From positions 62,001-126,000 of the forward strand of contig NZ_JAIVAH010000017.1 of NCBI RefSeq assembly GCF_020171745.1: a stretch of DNA of 64,000 nt, written 5' to 3'. Position numbers and translations under genes: made by a program. The notes beneath the pieces are model-generated. The model saw only the letters and a program-made list of their open reading frames with translations, was not told the DNA's origin and made no database searches. How positions within the stretch are numbered: the first letter of the stretch is position 1; the number at the start of each line of letters is the position of its first letter. The DNA comes from Prescottella equi (lineage in GTDB: Bacteria > Actinomycetota > Actinomycetes > Mycobacteriales > Mycobacteriaceae). This document shows positions 16,676-25,519 of the stretch, one piece after another.

Positions 16676-17212
16676 TCAGCTATCCGTGTAACAGTTCCGT
16701 GCTCGCCACCACGATTCAATGGCTCCGGCGACGAGATCCACAACCGGCGCCGAGAAGTCGACGGTGATCGCATCTTCATCTGGTTGGAGCGGCTCCAACG
16801 TCGCCAGTTGCGAGTCGAGCAGCGACGTCGGCATGAAATGTCCGGGACGTGATCGCATTCGATCGGCCAGCACGTCGGGCGGGCCGTGGAGATGCATGAA
16901 CGTCACGGTGGAGTCGTGGTTGCGGATGACGTCGCGGTACGCGCGAGTGAGGGCACTGCAGGCGACGACGAGGTCGTGGCCCGTTCCCGCGAAACGCTCA
17001 CCCACCTCGGCGAGCCAGGGGAGCCGGTCGTCGTCGGTCAGGGGTATCCCGGCCGACATCTTGTCGATGTTCACCCGCGGATGAAGCGTATCTGCGTCGA
17101 GGAACTCTGCGCCGACGGCCGCGGCAAGAGCACTGCCGACAGTGCTCTTGCCGCAGCCCGAGACCCCCATCACCACGACATGGCGTGTGCGCCGCGGCAT
17201 CATCGGCAGCAT
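16676..17212 (-). CDS. gntK: Gluconokinase
   Basis: A 178-residue P-loop kinase of the GntK/shikimate-kinase-like fold that phosphorylates gluconate to 6-phosphogluconate. Walker A is GVSGCGKST (about residues 16-24), followed by FLDADTLHP, the KMSAGIPLTDDDR loop, ACSALTRAYRD and the RPGHFMP lid. It starts 3 bases after manD and is the last gene of the uronate unit. The pathway product of manD is 2-keto-3-deoxygluconate, whose own kinase is absent here; GntK may serve gluconate imported separately, or, speculatively, act on a related acid. Confidence 0.88.
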   Translation of the reverse strand: MLPMMPRRTRHVVVMGVSGCGKSTVGSALAAAVGAEFLDADTLHPRVNIDKMSAGIPLTDDDRLPWLAEVGERFAGTGHDLVVACSALTRAYRDVIRNHDSTVTFMHLHGPPDVLADRMRSRPGHFMPTSLLDSQLATLEPLQPDEDAITVDFSAPVVDLVAGAIESWWRARNCYTDS

Positions 17213-17215
17213 CGC

Positions 17216-18445
17216 TCACCAGTCATGAACGGTACCGTCCGCCAGGCGGTTGTACGGTAGGTACGCCTGTTCGTACGGAAAGGATTCGGCGGCTTCGACA
17301 TTGAACTCGACGCCCAGGCCCGGCCGTGCACCCGGATGGAGGTAGCCGTCGACGAAGGTCATCGACTGTTCGAACACGGCGTTCGTCGCGTCCGAGTGCT
17401 GCATGTACTCCTGGATCCCGAAGTTGTGGATCGCAAGACCCACGTGCAGTTGCGCGGCGAATCCGACGGGGGAGATGTCGGTGGGACCGTGGAAGCCCGA
17501 TTTCACCTGGTACTGCGCGGCGTAGTCCATGACCTTCTTCAGTGGTGAGATCCCGCCGAAGTGGGTGGATGCCGCCCGGACGTAGTCGATCAGTTGTTCC
17601 CGGATCAACGTCTGGAAGTCGTACACCGTGTTGAACACCTCCCCGATCGCCAGTGGCGTGGTGGTGTGCTGCCGTACCACCCGCAGTGCCTCCTGATTCT
17701 CGGCGGGCGTGCAGTCCTCCAGCCAGTAAAGGTCGTAGGGCTCGAGGGCCTTACCGAGCTGTGCCGCCTGGATCGGTGTCATCCGGTGATGTCCGTCGTG
17801 CAGGAGCGGGAGTTCCGGCCCGAACTCGTTGCGTACCGCCTCGAAGATCGTCGGAACGTGACGGAGATAGGCACGGGTGTCCCAGTCCTCCTCTTGTGGG
17901 AACGAACCTCTGCCGGCCGGCTCGTAGTCGTACCGCTCGCCGGTTGCCTGCGACTGCGCCGCGACGCCGTACACGGACCGGAGTCCCGGAACAGCCGTCT
18001 GGATCCGAATCGACTTGTAGCCGAGTTCGAGGTGCTCGCGAATCGAGTCGAACAGCGACTCGGTGTCGAGCCCCGACGCGTGACCGTACGCGCGCAGCCC
18101 CCTGCGGGACGCGCCGCCGAGCAGCTGATAGACCGGCAGACCCGCCACCTTGCCCTTGATGTCCCACAACGCCATGTCGACGGCCGCGATCGCCGCCATC
18201 GTCACCGGCCCGCGACGCCAGTAGGAACCACGGTAGAGGAACTGCCAGGTGTCCTCGATGCGGTGCGGATCCATCCCGAGGAGCAACTGGGCGACATGCT
18301 CGCGCAGATACGTCGCGACCGCCAGTTCCCGCCCATTCAGCGTGGCGTCGCCGATACCGACGACACCGTCGTCGGTGGTGAGGCGGAGGGTGACGAAGTT
18401 GCGCGTCGGACTGGTCACGAAGACGTCTGCCGCAATGATTTTCAC
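17216..18445 (-). CDS. manD: D-mannonate dehydratase (ManD, enolase superfamily)
   Basis: A 409-residue enolase-superfamily enzyme. The sequence shows ManD family marks: the N-terminal [26 protein letters not shown], the [23 protein letters not shown] block, [31 protein letters not shown] and [11 protein letters not shown]. It would dehydrate D-mannonate to 2-keto-3-deoxy-D-gluconate. The GTG start overlaps the TGA of the upstream reductase gene (GTGA), so it is translationally coupled. Some ManD-like proteins have low activity, but the genomic context (uxaC and fructuronate-reductase-like gene) supports mannonate as substrate. Confidence 0.9.
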   Translation of the reverse strand: MKIIAADVFVTSPTRNFVTLRLTTDDGVVGIGDATLNGRELAVATYLREHVAQLLLGMDPHRIEDTWQFLYRGSYWRRGPVTMAAIAAVDMALWDIKGKVAGLPVYQLLGGASRRGLRAYGHASGLDTESLFDSIREHLELGYKSIRIQTAVPGLRSVYGVAAQSQATGERYDYEPAGRGSFPQEEDWDTRAYLRHVPTIFEAVRNEFGPELPLLHDGHHRMTPIQAAQLGKALEPYDLYWLEDCTPAENQEALRVVRQHTTTPLAIGEVFNTVYDFQTLIREQLIDYVRAASTHFGGISPLKKVMDYAAQYQVKSGFHGPTDISPVGFAAQLHVGLAIHNFGIQEYMQHSDATNAVFEQSMTFVDGYLHPGARPGLGVEFNVEAAESFPYEQAYLPYNRLADGTVHDW

Positions 18446-19866
18446 GACTCTTCCTTTCGGAGATGGTTCCGGTCCGGAGCGACGTAGCCGGACAGGTTCT
18501 GTACCAGGGCAACCACGTCGTCGTCGGCGCCGAGTTCGGGGTCGAGGAGTTCGAGAAGGTACTGCAGTCGGGCACGACGGCCCAGCAGGTTCGCGGCTCG
18601 GATGGCGGAGATCGCCGAGTCCTGCGGATCACCGACTGCGAGGAAGTCGGCCCACGCGGCGATGACGAACGCGGCGCCGGCACCGCCACGACCGGCGGCT
18701 CGCTCGGCCTTCAGCACCGGCACGATGCGCATGCGGAGTTTGGTGCTTCCGTCGATCGCAATCTGTGCGAGCGCGTGGGCGATGCGGCGATTGCCGAAAC
18801 GTTCCAGCAGCGCCGCGCGGTAGTCCCCGAGCCGTAGGTCGGCCTCCGGAAGGTGCCTGGACGCCTCCTCCCACAGGGCCTCCATCGCGTCACCACACAG
18901 GTCGTCGGTGAGGGCCTCGGCCACCGTCCGGTGGCCGCGGAGCGATCCGACGTATGCCAGCAGGGAGTGGGCGCCGTTGAGGAGCCACAACTTCCGGCGC
19001 TCGTACGGGCCGAGGTCGTCCACGAACTCGGCGCCGGCCTCGTCCCAGCGAGGCCTGCCCTCGGGGAAGGTGCCACTGAGCACCCAGTTGTGGAACGGTT
19101 CCGCCACCACGGCGGAGTCGTCGCGATACCCGCACGCCCGGGTGACCGCCGCCAGATCGGACTCCGTCGTGCGCGGAGTGATGCGGTCCACGGACGTGCC
19201 GACGAAGCTCACGTTCTGGTCGATCCACCATGCCAAGTCTGTGTCGACGGTTGCCGCAAGCGCGGTCACCGCCTCGCGGGCCACTGAACCGTTGTCGGTC
19301 ACATTGTCACAGCTCACGATGGCGAGGGGGCCCGCGTCGGCACGCCGGCGGGCGGCGAGCGCCGACACCAGGCGGCCCAATGGCGTTGCAGGAGCGGCGC
19401 GGTGGTCCTGCAGCAGAGCGATCTCGCGGGCGACGTCCGGGGCCGAGTAGTCGAGACGCCCGTCCACGCCCACCCCGTAGGCGGCCTCCGTGATCGTCAA
19501 CGTGACCACCGCCGTGTGCGGGGTGGCCATGAGAGAGCGGAGGCGTTGGACGTCGGCCCCGTCGACGGCCTCGACGATGCTACCGACCACCTCGAAGGTG
19601 TCGCAGGCATCGGAGCGTTCGACCACGGTGTACAGGCCACCCTGCACCGTCAGGCGCGTCGCGGCGTCCGGACGTCGACCGGTGAACGCGGCGATTCCCC
19701 AGTCGTCGGCCTCCCCGCAGCGGTGCGTGTACCAGGCTTGGTGTGATCGATGAAATGCTCCCAGGCCCAGGTGGACGATCCGCGGTGGAGCCGCCGGCAG
19801 GCCCGTGCGGGCTCGCGCCAATCGCGGAACCGTTGTGCGACTAGAGGATAGGCTGACGGTGCTCAC
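18442..19866 (-). CDS. uxuB: Mannitol dehydrogenase family protein, probable D-fructuronate reductase (UxuB-like)
   Basis: A 474-residue long-chain NAD(P)-dependent polyol dehydrogenase. The N-terminal Rossmann motif is [17 protein letters not shown]; the catalytic region [16 protein letters not shown] contains the Lys and Asn/His of this family. Within a uxaC-manD operon the expected reaction is D-fructuronate to D-mannonate. The GTG start overlaps the uxaC TGA and the stop overlaps the manD start, both by 4 bases. The specificity (fructuronate versus tagaturonate or mannitol) is inferred from context only. Confidence 0.85.
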   Translation of the reverse strand: MSTVSLSSSRTTVPRLARARTGLPAAPPRIVHLGLGAFHRSHQAWYTHRCGEADDWGIAAFTGRRPDAATRLTVQGGLYTVVERSDACDTFEVVGSIVEAVDGADVQRLRSLMATPHTAVVTLTITEAAYGVGVDGRLDYSAPDVAREIALLQDHRAAPATPLGRLVSALAARRRADAGPLAIVSCDNVTDNGSVAREAVTALAATVDTDLAWWIDQNVSFVGTSVDRITPRTTESDLAAVTRACGYRDDSAVVAEPFHNWVLSGTFPEGRPRWDEAGAEFVDDLGPYERRKLWLLNGAHSLLAYVGSLRGHRTVAEALTDDLCGDAMEALWEEASRHLPEADLRLGDYRAALLERFGNRRIAHALAQIAIDGSTKLRMRIVPVLKAERAAGRGGAGAAFVIAAWADFLAVGDPQDSAISAIRAANLLGRRARLQYLLELLDPELGADDDVVALVQNLSGYVAPDRNHLRKEES

Positions 19867-21284
19867 AGCTTGAACACCCGACGCGGCGCGGTATCGACGA
19901 TGTCGACGATGATCTCGTGTGCGCGTTCCTCGCTGATCCGGTGCTCGGCTACGAGCCGGGACAGGAATGCTGCCTCGATGCGGCGGGCCATGTCGTGGCG
20001 CGCCGGAATCGAACAGAAGGCACGGGTGTCGTCGATGAAGCCCGAGGATCGTGAGAAGCCCGCAGTCTCGGTCACGGCCGCCCGGAATCGGAGGATTGCA
20101 TCGGGTGCGTCCAGGAACCACCAGGGCGCGCCGAGATACACCGAAGGGTAGAAGCCCGCGAGCGGGGCGAGTTCGCGTGAGTAGACCGTCTCGTCCATCG
20201 TGAACAACACGAGGTGGAACCCCTTGGCTGTGCCGAAGTCCTGCAACAACGGCCTGAGTGCCGCGGTGTAGTCGATCGCGACCGGGATGTCGTGCCCGGT
20301 ATCGGAGCCGAAGGCGTCGTACGTCGGTCTGTGATGGTTGCGGAGCGAGCCGGGATGGATGGTCATCACCAGTCCGTCCTCCACCGACATCCTCGCCATC
20401 TGATACAGCATGTGTGCCTCGAACGAGTTCCGGTCCTGCGGAGATGCCCGGCCGGCCCGTGCACGGTCGAAAATGGCTGCGGCATCGGCTTCGTCGAGCG
20501 CGAGCGTGGCCGGGGTCCGGACCCCATGGTCGGCCGACACGGCACCGCGTTCGATGAAGTAGTGGCGGCGATTCTCCAGGGCGGCGATGTACCCGCGGTA
20601 CCCGGTGGCACCGTTGCCGGCGGTGGCGATGAGCCGGTCGACGTTGTCCCGCCACGCCGGATGGGCAAGATCGATGTACGCGTCGGGCCGAAAAGTGGGG
20701 AGCACACGCCCGTGGAAATCGGGATCCGTGGCCAGTGCTTCGTGGCTCGAGAGCGAGTCCAGAGGATCGTCCGTGGTCGCGAGGACCTCGATCCCGAAAT
20801 CGTGGAACAGCTTGCGCGGCCGGAAGTCCGGCCTTTCCAGCTGATGTGAGATAGCGTCGTACGTTGCGTCCGCGGTCTCCGGGCCGAGTTCCTCGGCGAG
20901 ACCGAAAACCTCCCGCAACTGGGTGTCCAGCCAGTACCCGGACGCCGTTCCGGCGAACAGTGGCCAGGCCTCGCAGAACGTGCGCCAGATTGCTCGGGAA
21001 TCAGGGGCAGGAGTGGCCGACATGCCGGCCCGGCCCACACCGAGGCGCTCGAGCCGGACTCCGTCGGAATGGAGGAGTCGGGTGACGTAGTGGTCCGGGC
21101 GCACGAGCAGCGTCGCGGGGTCGGGGAACGGCTCGTTTCGTTCGAGGAGGGCCGCGTCGACGTGGCCGTGCGGCGAGATGATGGGCAGGTCGTCGACTCG
21201 CTGCAGGAGCGAGCGCGCTATTGCACGCGTGCCCGGGTCCGCGGGAAGGAGTCGGTCGGGGTTTGCTGCGATCGACTGTGGCAT
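19863..21284 (-). CDS. uxaC: Glucuronate/uronate isomerase
   Basis: A 473-residue amidohydrolase-superfamily isomerase converting D-glucuronate to D-fructuronate (or galacturonate to tagaturonate). It contains the metal site ISPHGHVDAALL (residues about 35-47), LVRPDHYVTRLLHSDG, FHDFGIEVLATTDDP, MTIHPGSLRNHH and VYLGAPWWF, as in UxaC. Start at ATG 21284 (MPQSIAANPD), because a LacI-type operator occupies 21313-21330 just upstream. First gene of the unit uxaC-uxuB-manD-gntK. Confidence 0.9.
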   Translation of the reverse strand: MPQSIAANPDRLLPADPGTRAIARSLLQRVDDLPIISPHGHVDAALLERNEPFPDPATLLVRPDHYVTRLLHSDGVRLERLGVGRAGMSATPAPDSRAIWRTFCEAWPLFAGTASGYWLDTQLREVFGLAEELGPETADATYDAISHQLERPDFRPRKLFHDFGIEVLATTDDPLDSLSSHEALATDPDFHGRVLPTFRPDAYIDLAHPAWRDNVDRLIATAGNGATGYRGYIAALENRRHYFIERGAVSADHGVRTPATLALDEADAAAIFDRARAGRASPQDRNSFEAHMLYQMARMSVEDGLVMTIHPGSLRNHHRPTYDAFGSDTGHDIPVAIDYTAALRPLLQDFGTAKGFHLVLFTMDETVYSRELAPLAGFYPSVYLGAPWWFLDAPDAILRFRAAVTETAGFSRSSGFIDDTRAFCSIPARHDMARRIEAAFLSRLVAEHRISEERAHEIIVDIVDTAPRRVFKL

Positions 21285-21312
21285 AGGGCAATCTTCGGTG
21301 GATCGACCTACA

Positions 21313-21330
21313 TTGTCAACCGGTTGCCAA
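21313..21330. promoter_or_regulatory. LacI-type operator upstream of uxaC
   Basis: TTGTCAACCGGTTGCCAA, an 18-base near-perfect palindrome (8 of 9 positions pair) with the central CCGG typical of LacI/GalR sites. It ends 29 bases before the uxaC start and lies between uxaC and the LacI gene. Nearly the same sequence recurs at 29922 and 32053. Confidence 0.75.
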
Positions 21331-21371
21331 AAATTGCCGGACTGTTGCAACCGCACCCCCCGATGCGGTTG

Positions 21372-22421
21372 TCACCGAGCAGGACCGATCGAGCCTCTGA
21401 CCACGAGCTCCGTTGCCAGCGAATGTCTTTGATGTATATCGGAGCCACCGATCCCGTCCAGGTCATCCAGTACGAGGCCGACCGCGGTGGCGCCGGCGTC
21501 CTCGGGTTGGGACTTGATCGTCGACAGCGGGGGAGTGGTGAAGTCCGAGCCGAAGATGTTGTCGAACCCGAGGATGCTGAGGTCCTCGGGGATCCTGACA
21601 CCGGCCAGCTGGAGTTCCTGCATGAGGCCGATGGCCATGAGGTCGTTGTAGCAGATCGCGGCGGTGCAACCGGTGTTTCGGACCGCGGCGGCCGCCTGGC
21701 GGCCACCGGTGACGGTGGGCACACCCGACGCGACCTCGACCGCGGTCAGGCCGGACCAGTCGCAGCGCGACCGGATGCTCTCCCAGCGCGACCGGGACAT
21801 CCAGGACAACTCCGGGCCGGTGACGTACGCGACCGACGTGTGCCCGAGGCTGGCCAGGTGCCGGATCGCGTCGGTGACGCCGGGCTCGATCGCTGCCACG
21901 ACGGACGGTGCACCATCCACGATCCGGTTGACGACCGCGAGCGGCTTCTGCGCGGCGAGGTCGAGAATCTGCTGGTCGGAAAGGCGAGAGCTCGCCAGCA
22001 CGATTCCGTCCACCGTGGCCGACATGCGCTGGACGACGGTGAGTTCGGTGTCTGCCGACTCGGCGGATTCCGCGAGGACCAGCGTGCAGTCCCGCTTCGA
22101 AGCCACGCTCGCTGCACCGCGGACGATGTTGAAGTAGGCGGGATTGGTGATGTCGGAGACGATGACCCCGACGGTTCCGGTCCGCCCTGTCGGAAGTGCG
22201 CGCGCGGCACGATTGACCTGGTAGTTGAGTTCGGCCGCGGCGTCTTCGATCTTCTTCTGGGTCTTCGCGCTCACTCGGCCCGGCTTGCTCAGCGCGCGCG
22301 AGACGGTGGACGGGCTGACCCCGGCCGATCGGGCGATGTCGTAGATCGTCGCCTTCTCGCCGCGGACCCGATTGCTGCTCGGTTTCGTTGCCGGCACTCG
22401 GCGATTCGAGGGATCTGTCAC
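21372..22421 (-). CDS. LacI family transcriptional regulator of the uronate/glycoside locus
   Basis: A 349-residue repressor: a short basic N-terminal extension, then the LacI helix-turn-helix and hinge (TIYDIARSAGVSPSTVSRAL, hinge ARALPTG) at about residues 24-80, followed by the periplasmic-binding-like effector domain (VGVIVSDITNPAYFN ... SILGFDNIFGSDFTTPPLSTI). Gene-internal arrangement is standard. It sits in the middle of the locus it is likely to control. Four palindromic or split-palindromic sites with a CAACC/GGTTG core lie upstream of this gene, uxaC, the ABC importer and the second isomerase gene. The effector is probably a uronate or its derivative (inference). Confidence 0.88.
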   Translation of the reverse strand: MTDPSNRRVPATKPSSNRVRGEKATIYDIARSAGVSPSTVSRALSKPGRVSAKTQKKIEDAAAELNYQVNRAARALPTGRTGTVGVIVSDITNPAYFNIVRGAASVASKRDCTLVLAESAESADTELTVVQRMSATVDGIVLASSRLSDQQILDLAAQKPLAVVNRIVDGAPSVVAAIEPGVTDAIRHLASLGHTSVAYVTGPELSWMSRSRWESIRSRCDWSGLTAVEVASGVPTVTGGRQAAAAVRNTGCTAAICYNDLMAIGLMQELQLAGVRIPEDLSILGFDNIFGSDFTTPPLSTIKSQPEDAGATAVGLVLDDLDGIGGSDIHQRHSLATELVVRGSIGPAR

Positions 22422-22439
22422 GGATTCATTCTAATGGGG

Positions 22440-22466
22440 TGGCAACCGTGGCGGCGCCGGTTGCCA
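22440..22466. promoter_or_regulatory. Split LacI-type site upstream of the lacI gene
   Basis: Half-sites TGGCAACC (22440-22447) and GGTTGCCA (22459-22466) are exact complements but are separated by 11 bases instead of being adjacent. They lie 19-45 bases upstream of the regulator start, a good position for autoregulation. The unusual spacing makes this weaker than the other three sites. Confidence 0.45.
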
Positions 22467-22511
22467 AAGTCGTTCGGACGATGACGACCGGCGCCGCGGG
22501 GGCCTGCTCGA

Positions 22512-23678
22512 TCAGCCGCGTACCGTGAACTTGCCCTCGTCGGCGATGCGCTTGTTGAGCTCGACGAGGTAGTCGGCGTCGTCGAAGTCCAGCGAGACCT
22601 CCCGGCCGGTCCAGCTGGAAAGGTGGATCGCGTTCGCGAGGCGCACGCTGTTGATGCCTTCCGCGCCCGGCGCGAGCAGCGGCGTGCCGTCGAGGACGTT
22701 GGCGGCGAAGTTCTCCAGCACCTCCGAATGCTGTCCGCCCCAAGCCGACTCGAACTCGAGTACCTCCTCGGAGTACAGGGTCGACGCGTCGAGCTGGCCC
22801 ATGAACAGCTTCCGCACGTCGTCCAGGTTCATACCGGCGCTCAATTCGCGCTCGGGAGCACGCAGCCTGGTCACCGTGGCGACCCGACTGTTCTCGACGA
22901 CGATCTTGCCCTGATCTCCCAGGATCTCGAATCGGTCGGTCCCGGTGAGATCGTGCGTGGCAGTGACGAAGGTGCCGGTGGCACCGTCGCCGTAGTCCAC
23001 GACCGCGGTGACCTCGTCCTCGACCGCGATGTCGCGGCAGAACCCGTAGGCCACCTTCGCGTAGACCGACTTCGGGCTCCCGCAGATCCACTGCCACAGA
23101 TCAAGTTGGTGCGGCGCCTGGTTGACCAGCACGCCACCGCCCTCTCCGCCCCAGGTCGCTCGCCAGTCGCTCTGGTCGTAGTAGCCCTGCGGTCGCCACC
23201 AGGTGGTGATGATCCAGTTCGTTCGTCGGATTCGGCCGATCTCGCCGTTGTCGACGATCTCCTTGATCCGCTTGTACAGCGGGTTGATCCGCTGATTGAA
23301 CATGACGCCGAAGGAGAGCTCGGGTTTGCCGGCGGCGACCTCGTTCAGTTCGGCAACCTGCGCGGTGTAGACGCCGGCGGGCTTCTCCACGAGAGCGTGG
23401 ATGTTCCGGCGCAGGGCCTCGATGCCCATTTCCGGATGCAGGTAGTGCGGTACGCAGGTGACGATCGCGTCGACGTCACCGCTGTCGAGCATCGCGATGT
23501 AGTCGTCGTGGAACGGAACATCGGGGTACCGATCCTCGGCGACCCACTTCTTGTCCGTGTCGATATCGCAGATGGCGCCGATGGTCATTTTCGGGACCCG
23601 GCCGTCCTCGATGAGCTTGGCATACGTGGTGCCCTGAGCGCCGAGTCCGACGATCCCGAGGCGAACTGTCTCGGTCAT
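22512..23678 (-). CDS. Gfo/Idh/MocA family oxidoreductase (first of two)
   Basis: A 388-residue NAD(P)-dependent sugar dehydrogenase-type protein. It has an N-terminal Rossmann domain (LGIVGLGAQGTTYAKL), the family signature HALVEKPAGV with the catalytic Lys, and GGGVLVNQAPHQLDLWQW with the catalytic-region His. ATG 23678 is preferred because TTGGAG lies just upstream. It follows the sugar-phosphate-isomerase-like gene by 60 bases and ends the importer transcription unit. Enzymes of this type paired with TIM-barrel isomerases oxidise a sugar hydroxyl (often C3) in glycoside or inositol catabolism; the exact substrate is unknown. Confidence 0.85.
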   Translation of the reverse strand: MTETVRLGIVGLGAQGTTYAKLIEDGRVPKMTIGAICDIDTDKKWVAEDRYPDVPFHDDYIAMLDSGDVDAIVTCVPHYLHPEMGIEALRRNIHALVEKPAGVYTAQVAELNEVAAGKPELSFGVMFNQRINPLYKRIKEIVDNGEIGRIRRTNWIITTWWRPQGYYDQSDWRATWGGEGGGVLVNQAPHQLDLWQWICGSPKSVYAKVAYGFCRDIAVEDEVTAVVDYGDGATGTFVTATHDLTGTDRFEILGDQGKIVVENSRVATVTRLRAPERELSAGMNLDDVRKLFMGQLDASTLYSEEVLEFESAWGGQHSEVLENFAANVLDGTPLLAPGAEGINSVRLANAIHLSSWTGREVSLDFDDADYLVELNKRIADEGKFTVRG

Positions 23679-23738
23679 GGGTGGGTTCTCCAATTCTGAC
23701 TGCGGAAAGGATGGGGGAGTGGGGCGGATCCGGCGGGC

Positions 23739-24599
23739 CTAGAAGAGATTCGCGTAGCCCATGGCGACGAGGTTGTCGTAGGAGGTTTGCAGGGCCTCCC
23801 ACACTGTGCGTCCGTACAGTTCGTCCTGTTCCACGAGCAGATACCGGGCGTGCACTGCGCGCGAGTGCTCGATGATCGCGGGGAAGTCGAGGTTTCCTTC
23901 GCCGACTTCGGCGAACTGAACGACGTTCTTGAATTCGTTCATGAAGCCGGGGATGTCCCCGCGCTCGAGCAGTTCGAACGAGTTCTGCGGCAACTGTCCG
24001 ATCCGGTAGTCCTTGAGGTGCACCATCGAGATTCGTTCGGCGTACTTGTCGATGGTGCGAACCGGGTCGAGTCCGCCGCGTTGCACCCAGTGGACATCCA
24101 GTTCGAGCCCCATGGCGGGGGAGTTCTCCGCGATGACGTCCAGCATGTACTTGCCATCGAACTTCGCGAATTCTACGTGGTGGTTGTGGTAGTAGAGGCC
24201 GATCCCGTGTTCCCGGAGACGGTCTGCCTGCTCGTTGGCCTGCTTCGCGAAGTCCACGACCCGGTCGATGGACGTCATGGCGGAGAAGGGGAGCATCCCG
24301 ATCCGGAGCATCTTGGTGTCCAAGCGCTTCGCGTCGTCGACAATCTTGTCGAAGTCCCGGACGAGGGTGTCGCCGGGGATGCCCTCCGGCAGGCTGATCG
24401 CCGCGGAGAGCGCGCCGATATCCATCCCGAGTTCGGTGCGGGCGCGCTCGAGTTCGGCGACGTTCTCGGGGGTCATGGCGATCTGGGAGATCTCGACGGC
24501 GTTGTAGCCGATCGCACTGACCTTGCGGAGCGTTTCGAACGCTCCGACTTCGTCGAAGCTGCGCTTCAACATCATTGCCTGTACGCCGATTCTGGTCAT
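23739..24599 (-). CDS. Sugar phosphate isomerase/epimerase-like TIM-barrel protein (first of two)
   Basis: A 286-residue xylose-isomerase-like TIM barrel. Metal-binding residues are visible at YNAVEISQI, YHNHHVEF, ELDVHWVQ, MVHLKDY and the GEGNLDF loop. Family members act as isomerases, epimerases, dehydratases or as lyases on 3-keto-glycosides. It lies 56 bases downstream of the importer ATPase gene and directly upstream of a Gfo/Idh dehydrogenase, so the two probably act in sequence on an imported sugar. Function beyond the fold is inference. Confidence 0.83.
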   Translation of the reverse strand: MTRIGVQAMMLKRSFDEVGAFETLRKVSAIGYNAVEISQIAMTPENVAELERARTELGMDIGALSAAISLPEGIPGDTLVRDFDKIVDDAKRLDTKMLRIGMLPFSAMTSIDRVVDFAKQANEQADRLREHGIGLYYHNHHVEFAKFDGKYMLDVIAENSPAMGLELDVHWVQRGGLDPVRTIDKYAERISMVHLKDYRIGQLPQNSFELLERGDIPGFMNEFKNVVQFAEVGEGNLDFPAIIEHSRAVHARYLLVEQDELYGRTVWEALQTSYDNLVAMGYANLF

Positions 24600-24655
24600 G
24601 ACAGTTCCTCTGTTCGTAAGTGGTCCGGCTGGTTCGTTGGTTGCCCGCGGCCGAG

Positions 24656-25519
24656 TCAGCTGGTCAGGAGGGCACGGCGCTCGGCCCGGCGAATCGCCTG
24701 GCGGTCCGGGTCCGGGACGGGCGAGGCCAGCAGGAGTCGTCTGGTGTAGGCATGTTCCGGGCTCCGGGTGACCTGGTCCGCGACTCCCTGCTCGACGATC
24801 TCCCCGTGGTACATCACGGCCACGCGGTGGCTGACATGCCGCACGACATCGAGGTCGTGCGACACGAAGAGATAGGAGACACCGGTCTCCCGCTGGATCT
24901 GGAGGAAGAGGTCGAGAACGTGCGCCTGGGTGGACAGGTCCAGTGCGCTCACCGGCTCGTCGCACACGATCAGTTTCGGGGCGAGTGCCAGGGCTCGTGC
25001 GATTGCCACGCGTTGACGTTGTCCGCCGCTGAACTCGCTGGGCAGGCGACGGATCGCATCAGCCGGTAATCGGACCTGGTCGAGTAGTTCGCGCACCCGC
25101 GCCGTCGAGTCTCGACGTGATCGACCGCGGAGACGGAGAGGTTCGGCGAGGATGTCCCCGATCTCCATCGCGGGATTGAGCGAGGTGTACGGATCCTGGA
25201 ACACGACCTGTAGGTCGCTGCTCAGTGCCCGCCGCTGCCTGCGGGAAGCGTGGCTGATGTCTTTGTCGCCGAAGACGATGCACCCGCTGGTGACCGGCGC
25301 GAGCCCCAGGACGGCGCGGCCCAGGGTCGTCTTGCCCGACCCGGATTCCCCGACCAGCCCGAGCGTCTCGCCCTCGCGAATCGAGATGCTGACGTCCTTC
25401 AGAGCGCGAAACGGCCTGGCCCGGAATCCCTTACCTGGATACTCCACCATCAGGTCGGTCACGGTCAGGAGTGCGTCCGGGGTTCGGGTGGTGCCGGTCG
25501 TGATCGTGTTCGCGGTCAT
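24656..25519 (-). CDS. ABC transporter ATP-binding protein, Opp/Dpp family (DppF/OppF-like)
   Basis: A 287-residue ATPase with Walker A GESGSGKTT, Q-loop VVFQDPYTSLNP, signature FSGGQRQR, Walker B LIVCDEP and the switch His in VSHDLD. The C-terminal part is long, as in oligopeptide/oligosaccharide importers. Its ATG overlaps the TGA of the upstream fused permease-ATPase gene. With the ATPase half of that fusion it completes the pair of nucleotide-binding domains of one importer. Confidence 0.9.
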   Translation of the reverse strand: MTANTITTGTTRTPDALLTVTDLMVEYPGKGFRARPFRALKDVSISIREGETLGLVGESGSGKTTLGRAVLGLAPVTSGCIVFGDKDISHASRRQRRALSSDLQVVFQDPYTSLNPAMEIGDILAEPLRLRGRSRRDSTARVRELLDQVRLPADAIRRLPSEFSGGQRQRVAIARALALAPKLIVCDEPVSALDLSTQAHVLDLFLQIQRETGVSYLFVSHDLDVVRHVSHRVAVMYHGEIVEQGVADQVTRSPEHAYTRRLLLASPVPDPDRQAIRRAERRALLTS

